Below, piece after piece: positions 1 through 6,343 of a DNA stretch of 11,693 nt; position 1 is the first letter of the stretch, and each line of letters starts with the position of its first letter. The notes beneath the pieces were generated by a model. That model was given only the letters and a program-made list of their open reading frames with translations, searched no databases and was not told the DNA's origin. Location of the stretch: assembly GCA_002500765.1 (NCBI GenBank), contig DLSX01000071.1, positions 2,928 through 14,620 on the forward strand, given 5' to 3'. Position numbers and translations under genes: made by a program. This stretch comes from Neorhizobium sp. UBA7851 (GTDB lineage Bacteria; Pseudomonadota; Alphaproteobacteria; Rhizobiales; Rhizobiaceae).

Positions 1-107
1 GGCGGATGAGGGGCTTTTCTCCCGCCCGCCCTTTCGGCATCAAGTCACCTGCCCCATTATCAATTTTCAAGCACTCACTGCATCTCATCTTCAGCGCGGG
101 GATATTC

Positions 108-848
108 ATGACCATCGATCTCAAAGGCAGGATTGCGCTTGTAACCGGCGCATCGCGCGGCATCGGCTATTTCACGGCAATCGAACTGGCAAAAGCCGGC
201 GCGCATGTGATCGCCTGCGCCCGCACGGTCGGCGGGCTGGAAGAGCTGGACGATGCGATCAAGGCGGTCGGCGGTTCGGCGACACTCGTTCCCTTCGATC
301 TGTCCGACATGGAAGCGATCGACAGGCTGGGGGCGTCGATCTTTGAGCGCTGGGGCAAGCTCGACATTCTCGTCGCCAATGCCGGCATTCTCGGCGTCAT
401 CGCACCCGTCGCCCATGTCGAGGCCAAGGTCTTCGAACGGGTAATGACGACCAATGTCACGGCCATGTGGCGGCTCGTCCGTTCACTGGAGCCGTTGCTC
501 GTCAAGTCCGACGCCGGCCGTGCAATCCTGCTTTCCTCCGGCGTCGCCACAAACCCGCGCGCCTTCTGGGGCGCCTATGCGATGTCGAAGGCGGCTGTCG
601 AGACGATGGGCAGGATCTGGGCCGAGGAAATGGCGCATACGTCCCTCAGGATCAATCTGGTCAATCCCGGCGCCACCCGCACCGCCATGCGTGCCCAGGC
701 CATGCCCGGCGAAGACCCGGAAACCCTGCCGCATCCTTCCGAGGTCGCGGCAAAAATTCTGCCGCTTGCCTCGCCGGAAATGACCGACAGCGGTCGCCTT
801 TTCGTCGTGCGGGAAAACCGGTTCGTGGATTATCGTCTGCCGGAATAA
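108..848 (+). CDS. SDR-family NAD(P)-dependent oxidoreductase
   Basis: A 246-residue classical short-chain dehydrogenase/reductase, expected to be cytosolic and to oxidise or reduce an unknown alcohol/carbonyl substrate with NAD(P). Visible motifs: the cofactor-binding TGASRGIG at residues 13-20, the NAG motif at 91-93, the active-site Asn in TTNV (N116), a serine pair at 143-144, and the catalytic YxxxK (Y157, K161). Length fits the roughly 250-residue classical SDR class. The ATG at 108 is chosen over an in-frame ATG at 6 because homology to SDRs begins at MTIDLKGRIALVTG and a GGGGA ribosome-binding site lies 6 bases upstream. The extra 34 residues of the longer frame look unlike an SDR. 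The next gene (DedA) follows after 100 bases on the same strand. From memory, in rhizobia such an SDR often lies just downstream of purF, but purF is not in this window. Substrate cannot be told from sequence; family assignment is firm. Confidence 0.93.
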   Translation: MTIDLKGRIALVTGASRGIGYFTAIELAKAGAHVIACARTVGGLEELDDAIKAVGGSATLVPFDLSDMEAIDRLGASIFERWGKLDILVANAGILGVIAPVAHVEAKVFERVMTTNVTAMWRLVRSLEPLLVKSDAGRAILLSSGVATNPRAFWGAYAMSKAAVETMGRIWAEEMAHTSLRINLVNPGATRTAMRAQAMPGEDPETLPHPSEVAAKILPLASPEMTDSGRLFVVRENRFVDYRLPE

Positions 849-872
849 ACGCGGACAAGACAGCAATAACAT

Positions 873-938
873 CCGGCATGACTTTGGCTGCGGCTCCGCT
901 AATTGATGGCGCAGGCTCAAAAAACCCTGCCATGCCGG
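873..938 (+). promoter_or_regulatory. Long-range inverted repeat covering the DedA ribosome-binding site
   Basis: CCGGCATG at 873-880 and CATGCCGG at 931-938 are perfect 8-base complements separated by 50 bases. The right arm runs into the GGAGG ribosome-binding site (937-941) of the DedA gene, so pairing in RNA would partly mask it. Within the loop, GCAGG and CCTGC can form a smaller stem. The repeat is seen directly; any regulatory role is inference, and an 8-base match at this GC could be chance. Confidence 0.35.
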
Positions 939-941
939 AGG
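937..941 (+). promoter_or_regulatory. Ribosome-binding site fixing the TTG start of the DedA gene
   Basis: GGAGG lies 7 bases before the TTG at 949. No in-frame ATG exists nearby; the ATG at 932 is in another frame. This Shine-Dalgarno sequence decides the start. Confidence 0.75.
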
Positions 942-948
942 CCCGTCC

Positions 949-1542
949 TTGTCGCTCGAACATCTGATTTCCCAATATGGCGTGCTGGCGGTTTTCCTGG
1001 GCGCTGCATTCGAGGGTGAGACGGCCGTCTTCCTGGGCGGGGTGTTCGCGCACCGGCATTTCCTGACGTGGTGGGAAGCTGCGACGGCCGCCGCCCTCGG
1101 TTCTTTCGCCGCCGATCAGGCCTGGTTTTTCGCCGGGCGTTATGCAAACCGGCTGGCCATCGTGCAAAGGCTCCTGAAGACCGATGCGGCGCAGAGGGTC
1201 AATCATCTTCTGGAAGCCCATCCGACCGGCTTCATTCTGGCCTTTCGCTTCATCTACGGCATGCGCACAGTAAGTCCCATAGCGATCGGCCTCACATCCG
1301 TACCGGCACACCGCTTCGTCTTTCTCAACTTCATCGCCGCGGTCGTCTGGGCCACGGTCATCACCACGATCGGATATCTGTTCGGCAATGCGGTCGAGGC
1401 GCTGTTCGGACGCTTGAGATTGCATCTGCATCTCATCATCGCGCTCATCGTCATCGCCCTCACCGTGGCAGCCTTGTTTTGGGCCTCCAGGAAATATCTG
1501 GCGACCGATCTTCCGCGCGATCAGACAGACCCGAAAGAATAA
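949..1542 (+). CDS. DedA-family integral membrane protein
   Basis: A 197-residue inner-membrane protein of the DedA/SNARE-associated (VTT domain) family. Members are linked to undecaprenyl-phosphate or phospholipid translocation and membrane homeostasis; the substrate of this one is unknown. Hydrophobic segments are visible at roughly 9-34, 44-63, 94-116, 121-146 and 158-179. Conserved family features are the acidic pair near the re-entrant N-terminal loop (E22, E24 in FEGE) and the arginine-containing FRFIYGMRTVSPIAIG stretch (R100, R106, G114). The C-terminus is short, polar and probably cytoplasmic. The start is TTG, supported by GGAGG 7 bases upstream. Length is typical for the family. 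It follows the SDR gene by 100 bases on the same strand, so co-transcription is possible, but there is no functional link between the two products. Confidence 0.9.
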   Translation: MSLEHLISQYGVLAVFLGAAFEGETAVFLGGVFAHRHFLTWWEAATAAALGSFAADQAWFFAGRYANRLAIVQRLLKTDAAQRVNHLLEAHPTGFILAFRFIYGMRTVSPIAIGLTSVPAHRFVFLNFIAAVVWATVITTIGYLFGNAVEALFGRLRLHLHLIIALIVIALTVAALFWASRKYLATDLPRDQTDPKE

Positions 1543-1585
1543 GGCGAAAACCGGCTAGCCCATGCCGCCGAAGCCGCCTCTCCCC

Positions 1586-1614
1586 TTGACCAAACCCCGC
1601 CCCCGCGCCATAAC
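1586..1614 (+). promoter_or_regulatory. Candidate sigma-70-type promoter for cysS
   Basis: TTGACC (1586-1591, preceded by C, giving the alphaproteobacterial CTTGAC) is followed after exactly 17 bases by CATAAC (1609-1614). The expected transcription start is near 1620-1622, which coincides with the ATG of the small ORF at 1622. The spacing and -35 are good, the -10 is moderate. It lies in the 228-base gap between the DedA gene and cysS. Confidence 0.5.
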
Positions 1615-1621
1615 CGACGCC

Positions 1622-1663
1622 ATGAAAACGACGATTTCCATTTGTGGGAAGATTATCCGCTAG
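1622..1663 (+). CDS. Possible 13-residue leader peptide upstream of cysS
   Basis: A tiny ORF, ATG to TAG, encoding MKTTISICGKIIR, with one Cys (TGT, a rare codon in high-GC genomes) at residue 8. No Shine-Dalgarno is visible, but the ATG falls at the predicted transcription start of the promoter at 1586-1614, so it could be read as a leaderless message. A Cys-containing upstream peptide before cysteinyl-tRNA synthetase would suit Cys-responsive attenuation or coupling, and a weak stem-loop follows at 1679-1703. A chance ORF of this length is quite possible; only comparison across relatives would tell. Confidence 0.3.
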   Translation: MKTTISICGKIIR

Positions 1664-1678
1664 CGTTCGCGCTGGTCC

Positions 1679-1703
1679 GGCCGTTTTCGTCTCTCGAAAA
1701 GCC
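1679..1703 (+). promoter_or_regulatory. Stem-loop in the cysS leader
   Basis: TTTTCG (1684-1689) and CGAAAA (1695-1700) pair around a TCTCT loop. An outer GGC/GCC (1679-1681 with 1701-1703) extends the stem past a 2-base bulge. It lies between the putative leader peptide and cysS. No U-run follows, so it is not a textbook terminator. It could be an attenuator component or simply mRNA structure. Confidence 0.3.
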
Positions 1704-1770
1704 TTGAAGACAAACGCCCCGGTCCGGTACCGGTCGCGGCATGCCTTGCTGACCTTGGGAGAATTTTTCG

Positions 1771-3168
1771 ATGAGCGCCACGCTCAAGCTATACAATACC
1801 TTGATCCGCGAGAAATCGGCCTTCCAGCCGATCGATGCCGACAACGTGCGCATGTATGTCTGCGGCCCGACGGTCTATGATTTCGCCCATATCGGCAATG
1901 CCCGCCCGGTCATCGTCTTCGACGTATTGTTCCGGCTGTTGAAGCATGTCTATGGCGACAAGCATGTCACCTATGCCCGCAACATCACCGACGTCGACGA
2001 CAAGATCAACGCGCGGGCGCTGCGCGATTTTCCGCATCTGGCCCTCAACGATGCGATCCATGCGGTGACGGAAAAGACGGCAAAGCAGTTCCATGCCGAT
2101 GTGGCCGCTCTCGGCTGCCTTGAGCCGACGATCGAGCCGCGCGCCACCGACAATATTCCGCAGATGATCGAGATCATCGAAAAGCTGATTGCCCGCGGCC
2201 ATGCCTATGTGGCGTCCGGCGAAGTGCTGTTCGACACCAAGTCGATGGGCGACTACGGCCAGCTGTCCAAACGCCCGCTGGACGAGCAGCAGGCCGGCGC
2301 CCGCGTGGCCGTCGATGCGCACAAGAAGAACCCCGGTGATTTCGTCTTGTGGAAGCTCTCGTCCCACAACGAACCCGGCTGGGAAAGCCCCTGGGGTCGC
2401 GGCCGTCCGGGCTGGCATATCGAATGCTCGGCGATGAGCGGCCGTTATCTCGGCGAAGTGTTCGACATCCATGGCGGCGGACTGGACCTGATCTTCCCGC
2501 ATCATGAAAACGAGATCGCCCAGTCGCGCTGCGCCCATGGTACGCAGGTGATGGCGAATGTCTGGATGCATAACGGCTTCGTGCAGGTTGAAGGCCGCAA
2601 GATGTCGAAGTCGGAAGGCAATTTCATCACCATCAACCAGTTGCTGGAAACGGACACGTTCGGCGGCCGCCAGTGGCCAGGTGATGTGCTGCGGCTTGCG
2701 ATGCTGATGACCCATTACCGCGAACCGATCGACTTTTCGGTCAAGCGGCTGGAGGAGGCCGAAAGGCTTCTGGCCAAGTGGCCGGCAGTCGATCCGTCCG
2801 AGATCCCTGAAGGCACCGCCCCCTGCCCGATCGTGCTCGATGCCTTGTCCGACGATCTCAACACCGTCGCCGCCGTGCAGCGAATCCATGCGCTGGCGCA
2901 GGAAGCCAATGCCGACAACACGCTGTTGCCGATGTTTGCAACAAGTGCGGCCCTTCTCGGCGTGCTTCCCAATAAGACGGAAGTCGACGAGGCGCTTGCC
3001 GATGCAGTCGATGCGCTGGTTGAGATGCGGCTTGAGATGCTGAAGGCGAAGAATTTCGCCGAAGCCGACAAGATCCGCGACGAGCTGTCGGCCAAGGGCA
3101 TCCAGCTGAAGGACGGCAAGGACGCTACGACCGGCGAGCGGGTGACGACCTGGGAGGTCAAGCGGTAG
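1771..3168 (+). CDS. cysS: Cysteinyl-tRNA synthetase
   Basis: A 465-residue class I aminoacyl-tRNA synthetase that charges tRNA-Cys with cysteine in the cytosol; essential for translation. The HIGH-type signature is HIGN at residues 40-43, inside CGPTVYDFAHIGN. The KMSKS loop is exact at 277-281. The zinc site that selects cysteine is complete by comparison with the E. coli enzyme: C31, C219, H244 and E248 (in PHHENE). The C-terminal anticodon-binding region ends in a typical DEAL-like helical segment. Length is standard. The ATG at 1771 has a GGGAG Shine-Dalgarno about 9 bases upstream. It is probably transcribed from its own promoter at 1586-1614; the vapB start lies 58 bases after its stop, so some read-through into the TA unit is possible. 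A 479-codon open frame runs antisense to it and is judged a GC-driven shadow. Confidence 0.98.
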   Translation: MSATLKLYNTLIREKSAFQPIDADNVRMYVCGPTVYDFAHIGNARPVIVFDVLFRLLKHVYGDKHVTYARNITDVDDKINARALRDFPHLALNDAIHAVTEKTAKQFHADVAALGCLEPTIEPRATDNIPQMIEIIEKLIARGHAYVASGEVLFDTKSMGDYGQLSKRPLDEQQAGARVAVDAHKKNPGDFVLWKLSSHNEPGWESPWGRGRPGWHIECSAMSGRYLGEVFDIHGGGLDLIFPHHENEIAQSRCAHGTQVMANVWMHNGFVQVEGRKMSKSEGNFITINQLLETDTFGGRQWPGDVLRLAMLMTHYREPIDFSVKRLEEAERLLAKWPAVDPSEIPEGTAPCPIVLDALSDDLNTVAAVQRIHALAQEANADNTLLPMFATSAALLGVLPNKTEVDEALADAVDALVEMRLEMLKAKNFAEADKIRDELSAKGIQLKDGKDATTGERVTTWEVKR

Positions 3169-3170
3169 GC

Positions 3171-3204
3171 TTGCAGCGCGCGGGCCTGCCGCCATATGCT
3201 GCAA
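3171..3204 (+). promoter_or_regulatory. Candidate vapBC promoter/operator
   Basis: TTGCAG (3171-3176) and CTGCAA (3199-3204) are perfect 6-base inverted repeats. TTGCAG could act as a -35 element with CATATG (3193-3198) as a -10 after 16 bases. The repeat arms would then coincide with the -35 and lie just past the -10, a layout that suits autorepression by a VapB-VapC complex. The bases are seen; the promoter assignment is inference with weak consensus matches. Confidence 0.35.
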
Positions 3205-3226
3205 CTGAGGCGTGAAGGAGGACGAC

Positions 3227-3472
3227 ATGAGTGCAGAGCATCACGTAAAAATCTTCCGCAACGGCAGCGCTCAGGCCGTGGCAATCCCCGCCGAATTCGA
3301 GATCAGCGGCGACGAAGCCGTCATGCGCAAGGAGGGTGACCGGCTTGTGATCGAGCCGGTCAACGCACCAAAACAGAGTTTGATCGAGTGGCTGCGTTCT
3401 CAGCCACCGTGGGAAGGCGAGTTTCCTGAACTGGATATCGACGAGCCGCCATCGCGCGATGTCAATCTATGA
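3227..3472 (+). CDS. vapB: VapB-type antitoxin (AbrB/MazE fold)
   Basis: An 81-residue antitoxin of the type II VapBC system. Residues about 6-45 (HHVKIFRNGSAQAVAIPAEF and the following strand-rich stretch) match the swapped-hairpin AbrB/SpoVT DNA-binding fold. The C-terminal part (about 50-81) is Trp/Pro-rich and acidic (IEWLRSQPPW, then several Glu and Asp) and should wrap around and inhibit VapC. The ATG at 3227 is preferred over an in-frame GTG at 3212 because AAGGAGG (3215-3221) lies 5 bases before it. Its stop overlaps the vapC start by 4 bases (ATGA), so translation of toxin depends on antitoxin. Family experience says the VapB-VapC complex represses its own promoter, which fits the repeat at 3171-3204. 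This is the first gene of a six-gene overlapping chain. Confidence 0.9.
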   Translation: MSAEHHVKIFRNGSAQAVAIPAEFEISGDEAVMRKEGDRLVIEPVNAPKQSLIEWLRSQPPWEGEFPELDIDEPPSRDVNL

Positions 3473-3888
3473 GCAATTATCTTCACATGCTCGACACGAA
3501 CATTCTTTCGGACGCTATCCGCAATCCGTTCGGCGCGGTTGCCGAACTTATCGACAAAGCGGACAAAGGCAGCCTTTGTGTCAGTGCCATCGTGGCATCC
3601 GAGCTACGGTTTGGTGCGCGGCGTCGAGGCTCGGAGCGTCTAACCTATCTCATTGAAAACTCCTTGGCCCGGATCGCAATCCTAGCCTATGAAGATCATG
3701 CCTCTCACCATTTTGCAGACATTCGCTGCACACTTGAGAAACGCGGTACGCCGATCGGCACGACCGATCTCTTCATCGCCGCCCATGCCCGGTCACTCGG
3801 TCTCACGCTCGTCACCAACAGCACTCGTGAATTTTCCCGTGTCGACGGGTTGAAGGTTGAAAACTGGCTGGAGGAGGCAGCGCCATGA
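3469..3888 (+). CDS. vapC: VapC-type PIN-domain ribonuclease toxin
   Basis: A 139-residue PIN-domain endoribonuclease, the toxin partner of VapB; VapC enzymes commonly cut tRNA or rRNA using Mg2+ or Mn2+. Acidic metal-binding residues are visible at the expected places: D9 in MLDTN, E45 in ASELRFGA, and D100 in GTPIGTTDLFIAAHA. The C-terminal TNSTREFSRVDGLKVENW is the usual signature of this VapC branch (N117, E121). Length is typical and the catalytic set appears intact, so the toxin is probably active. No Shine-Dalgarno precedes its ATG; translation is presumably coupled to vapB through the ATGA overlap at 3469-3472. Unusually, the stop of vapC also overlaps the next gene (GFA-1) by ATGA at 3885-3888, so the TA pair is not a free-standing cassette. 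The RNA target cannot be read from sequence. Confidence 0.93.
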   Translation: MSNYLHMLDTNILSDAIRNPFGAVAELIDKADKGSLCVSAIVASELRFGARRRGSERLTYLIENSLARIAILAYEDHASHHFADIRCTLEKRGTPIGTTDLFIAAHARSLGLTLVTNSTREFSRVDGLKVENWLEEAAP

Positions 3889-4376
3889 CCCAGATCCATA
3901 CCGGAGGCTGCCAGTGCGGCGCGATCCGTTATCGCGCGACAGGCGAGATCGGTTTTCCACATGTCTGCCATTGCCGGATGTGCCAGAAGGCGGCGGGGAA
4001 TTATTTCATGCCCTTCGGCGGCGTGATGCACGAGAACTTCAAGCTCACCCGCGGCGACCCCGCATGGTTCCAGTCATCCGACACCGTGCGGCGCGGCTTC
4101 TGTCGCGATTGCGGCACGCCACTGTTTTATGACGGCGGGCATGATCACATCAGCATAACGCTCGGCTCGCTCGACGATCCAGAAAGCGTCAAACCGGCGC
4201 TGCAGACCAACCTTGCCCGCAAGATGCCGTGGTTCGGCGAATTGGATGGCCTTCATCATGAAGCCGGCATGGACACGACGCCGGAACAGGAAACGGGGAT
4301 CGCCAAAAGCAGCCGGCAGCATCCCGACCACGATACCGGAGATTGGCCGAAAACGAGATCGGAGCTGTGGATTTGA
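3885..4376 (+). CDS. GFA-family zinc protein, paralog 1
   Basis: A 163-residue protein of the GFA (glutathione-dependent formaldehyde-activating, DUF636/CENP-V) family. The family has a structural zinc site and, in some members, a second catalytic zinc; formaldehyde-glutathione adduct formation was proposed for the founding Paracoccus enzyme but is not shown for most. Zinc ligands are all present: C9-x-C11, C28-H-C30-RM-C33, and C73-x-x-C76 in GFCRDCGTP. The C-terminus carries QHPDHDTGDW, shared with the two next genes. A strong GGAGGAGG precedes the ATG inside the vapC end, and the ATG overlaps the vapC stop (ATGA). Residues after the second Cys cluster (AAGNYFMPF) differ from the two other copies, so it is the more divergent of the three. 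Substrate unknown. Confidence 0.92.
   Translation: MTQIHTGGCQCGAIRYRATGEIGFPHVCHCRMCQKAAGNYFMPFGGVMHENFKLTRGDPAWFQSSDTVRRGFCRDCGTPLFYDGGHDHISITLGSLDDPESVKPALQTNLARKMPWFGELDGLHHEAGMDTTPEQETGIAKSSRQHPDHDTGDWPKTRSELWI
4361..4364 (+). promoter_or_regulatory. Ribosome-binding site supporting the TTG start of GFA paralog 2
   Basis: GGAG lies 8 bases before the TTG at 4373. The competing in-frame starts (TTG at 4343, GTG at 4367) have a GGAGA directly abutting and a 2-base spacing respectively, both unsuitable. The 4373 start also gives the TTGA overlap that matches the neighbouring junctions. Confidence 0.6.
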
Positions 4377-4882
4377 CCCATCACGTTCATAGCGGCGGTT
4401 GCCAATGCGGTGCAGTGCGTTTCGTCATCGAGGGCAAGCCCGGCCAGTCGTCGATCTGCCACTGTCGCATGTGCCAGAAGGCTTTCGGCGCCTATTACGC
4501 TCCGCTGATTTCCACGCGCGGCGCAAGCTTTCGCTGGACCCGCGGGACGCCAAAACACTTCCAATCGTCGAACCATGTGCAGCGTGGTTTCTGCGGCAAT
4601 TGCGGCACACCGCTGACCTACGAGGCCTCGGATGGAACTGCCGTTTCAGCCGGCGCTCTTGACGATCCCTCGGCGCTGCCGCCATCGATCCAGTATGGCG
4701 TCGAGGCAAAAGTACCGTTTGTCGATCACCTCGGAGCGCTTCCGGCACATCACACAATGGACGATATCGCGGAAGCGCCCTTCCTTGCCGATATCGTCTC
4801 CAACCAGCATCCCGACCACGACACGGAAACCTGGCAGCCGGTTCAAGCCATCGGCGAAACCATCAAGGAGGATGACGCATGA
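4373..4882 (+). CDS. GFA-family zinc protein, paralog 2
   Basis: A 169-residue GFA-family protein if started at the TTG at 4373. That gives MTHHVHSGGCQCG, closely parallel to MTQIHTGGCQCG in paralog 1. A longer form from TTG 4343 would add 10 residues. Zinc ligands are complete: C10-x-C12, C29-H-C31-RM-C34, and C74-x-x-C77 in GFCGNCGTP. The tail has QHPDHDTETW and then about 20 extra residues (QPVQAIGETIKEDDA end) not seen in the others. It resembles paralog 3 more than paralog 1 (SICHCRMCQKAFG is common to 2 and 3). Its start overlaps the previous stop by TTGA and its stop overlaps the next start by ATGA, so it is probably translated by coupling. Enzymatic activity and substrate are not known; intact ligands argue against decay. 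Confidence 0.9.
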   Translation: MTHHVHSGGCQCGAVRFVIEGKPGQSSICHCRMCQKAFGAYYAPLISTRGASFRWTRGTPKHFQSSNHVQRGFCGNCGTPLTYEASDGTAVSAGALDDPSALPPSIQYGVEAKVPFVDHLGALPAHHTMDDIAEAPFLADIVSNQHPDHDTETWQPVQAIGETIKEDDA

Positions 4883-5370
4883 GCGAGACGACGAGATCAG
4901 ATGCTCCGAGAACCGGCGGCTGCCAATGCGGGGCCGTGCGCTTCAGGATCCATGGCGAACTCGGCCGCGCCTCGATCTGCCATTGCCGCATGTGCCAGAA
5001 GGCTTTTGGCGGCTTTTTCGGTCCGCTGGTCGGCGCGCCCCAGGATGGCCTCGAATGGACACGCGGCGAACCGACCTATTTCCAGTCGTCGGTCAATATC
5101 GATCGGGGCTTCTGTAAGCGTTGCGGCACACCGCTTACCTACCGCCATCCGCAGGGGATCGAGATCGCCATCGGCGCCTTCGACGAACGCGATGATCTGG
5201 CGCCGCAGGTCCAGGTCAACCACAACTTTCGGCTCCCCTGGGTCGAAAAGATCTTCGATGCGCCGGTGCACAAGGATGTCGATTATTACGACCGGCAGGA
5301 ACAGATCATCTCGTTCCAGCATCCCGACCACGATACCGAGAACTGGCCCGAGAAAGGCTTGCACCTGTGA
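4879..5370 (+). CDS. GFA-family zinc protein, paralog 3
   Basis: A 163-residue GFA-family protein with a slightly longer N-terminal tail than its neighbours (MSETTRSDAPRTGG before the first Cys). Zinc ligands are complete: C15-x-C17, C34-H-C36-RM-C39, and C79-x-x-C82 in GFCKRCGTP. The C-terminal QHPDHDTENW tail matches the other two, also at DNA level: CAGCATCCCGACCACGATACC occurs both here (from 5317) and in paralog 1 (from 4317). AAGGAGG sits about 10 bases before the ATG. Overlaps are ATGA with paralog 2 upstream and GTGA with pip downstream. Three adjacent copies with all metal ligands kept suggest tandem duplication followed by specialisation, for instance different aldehyde or thiol adducts or a hetero-oligomer. 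Both ideas are inference. Confidence 0.92.
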   Translation: MSETTRSDAPRTGGCQCGAVRFRIHGELGRASICHCRMCQKAFGGFFGPLVGAPQDGLEWTRGEPTYFQSSVNIDRGFCKRCGTPLTYRHPQGIEIAIGAFDERDDLAPQVQVNHNFRLPWVEKIFDAPVHKDVDYYDRQEQIISFQHPDHDTENWPEKGLHL

Positions 5371-6329
5371 CCGAAGTCCTGCGCATATTTTACCCCGAGA
5401 TCGAACCCTATGAGAGCGGCCATCTCGATGTTGGTGACGGCCATCTGATCTATTGGGAACGGGTCGGCACCAAGGGTGCCAAGCCGGTCGTTTTCCTGCA
5501 TGGCGGGCCTGGCGGCGGCTGCACGCCAGCGCAGCGCCGCCTGTTCGATCCGGCACTTTACGACATCCTCCTGTTCGACCAGCGCGGCTGCGGCCGCTCG
5601 ACACCGCATGCGAGCCTCGACGCCAACACGACATGGCATCTGGTTGCCGATATCGAGCACCTGCGCGAGATGGTCGGTGTCGACAAGTGGCAGGTATTCG
5701 GCGGCTCATGGGGTTCGACGCTGGCGCTTGCCTATGCCGAGACCCATCCCGACCGGGTGAGCGAACTGCTTCTACGCGGCGTCTATACGCTGACAAAGGC
5801 GGAGCTAGACTGGTACTATCAGTTCGGCGTCTCGGAAATGTTTCCGGATAAGTGGGAGGCTTTTATTGCCCCCATCCCCGAAAACGAGCGCCACGAGATG
5901 ATGGCCGCCTATCACCGTCGCCTCACCGGCACCGACCGGGCCGAACAGATCGCCTGCGCCAAGGCGTGGAGCGTGTGGGAAGGATCGACGATCACGCTTC
6001 TTCCCGATCCGCAGCTTTCGTCGAAACATGACGAGGACTTGTTTGCACTGGCCTTCGCGCGGATCGAAAACCACTTTTTCATCAATGCCGGATGGTTCGA
6101 AGAAGGTCGGCTGCTGCGCGATGCCACGAAGCTGAAAGGCATCCCAGGCGTCATCGTGCATGGCCGCTACGACATGCCCTGCCCGCTGAAATATGCCTGG
6201 CAGTTGTCCAAGGTCTGGCGCGACGCGGAGTTCCACATCATCGAAGGTGCGGGCCATGCCGTTTCCGAACCAGGGATTACCGATCAGCTGATCCGCGCAA
6301 CGGATAGGTTTGCGGGGAAGATCGCTTAG
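5367..6329 (+). CDS. pip: Proline iminopeptidase (prolyl aminopeptidase)
   Basis: A 320-residue alpha/beta-hydrolase of peptidase family S33 that removes N-terminal proline from peptides in the cytosol. Motifs in order: the oxyanion-hole HGGPGGG at 45-51, DQRGCGRS at 71-78 (a hallmark of Pip), the nucleophile elbow GGSWGS with S114, the acid D269 in HGRYDMPCP, and H297 in GAGHAV. The triad is therefore complete, and the length is that of the monomeric Pip class. The start is GTG at 5367, overlapping the stop of GFA paralog 3 (GTGA); no ATG is available nearby, and an AAAGG-like Shine-Dalgarno lies upstream. As last gene of the vapBC-GFA chain it is likely co-transcribed with it; no pathway link between Pip and GFA proteins is known to me. 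Confidence 0.96.
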   Translation: MTEVLRIFYPEIEPYESGHLDVGDGHLIYWERVGTKGAKPVVFLHGGPGGGCTPAQRRLFDPALYDILLFDQRGCGRSTPHASLDANTTWHLVADIEHLREMVGVDKWQVFGGSWGSTLALAYAETHPDRVSELLLRGVYTLTKAELDWYYQFGVSEMFPDKWEAFIAPIPENERHEMMAAYHRRLTGTDRAEQIACAKAWSVWEGSTITLLPDPQLSSKHDEDLFALAFARIENHFFINAGWFEEGRLLRDATKLKGIPGVIVHGRYDMPCPLKYAWQLSKVWRDAEFHIIEGAGHAVSEPGITDQLIRATDRFAGKIA

Positions 6330-6343
6330 ATCAATCTACACTC

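Noticed and set aside
1..9. GGC GGA TGA at the left edge as the end of an upstream gene (purF considered)
   Set aside because: Only two codons are visible; a stop triplet alone cannot support a gene call.
1..30. GGCGG/CCGCC repeat as a terminator of an upstream gene
   Set aside because: Arms are only 5 bases with a 20-base loop that pairs poorly and no T-run.
661..1431. 256-codon minus-strand frame over the SDR/DedA junction
   Set aside because: Overlaps two well-supported genes antisense, low-complexity composition, no domain.
1543..1770. T-box or other known riboswitch ahead of cysS
   Set aside because: No T-box sequence or recognisable aptamer core was seen, and T-boxes are not typical of alphaproteobacteria.
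1789..3228. 479-codon open frame antisense to cysS
   Set aside because: cysS has all catalytic motifs on the plus strand; the antisense frame shows no recognisable domain and is explained by GC-rich third positions.
4317..5340. Repeated CAGCATCCCGACCACG segments (4317, 4805, 5317) as a DNA repeat element
   Set aside because: They encode the conserved QHPDHDT tail of the three GFA paralogs in frame, so protein conservation and duplication explain them.
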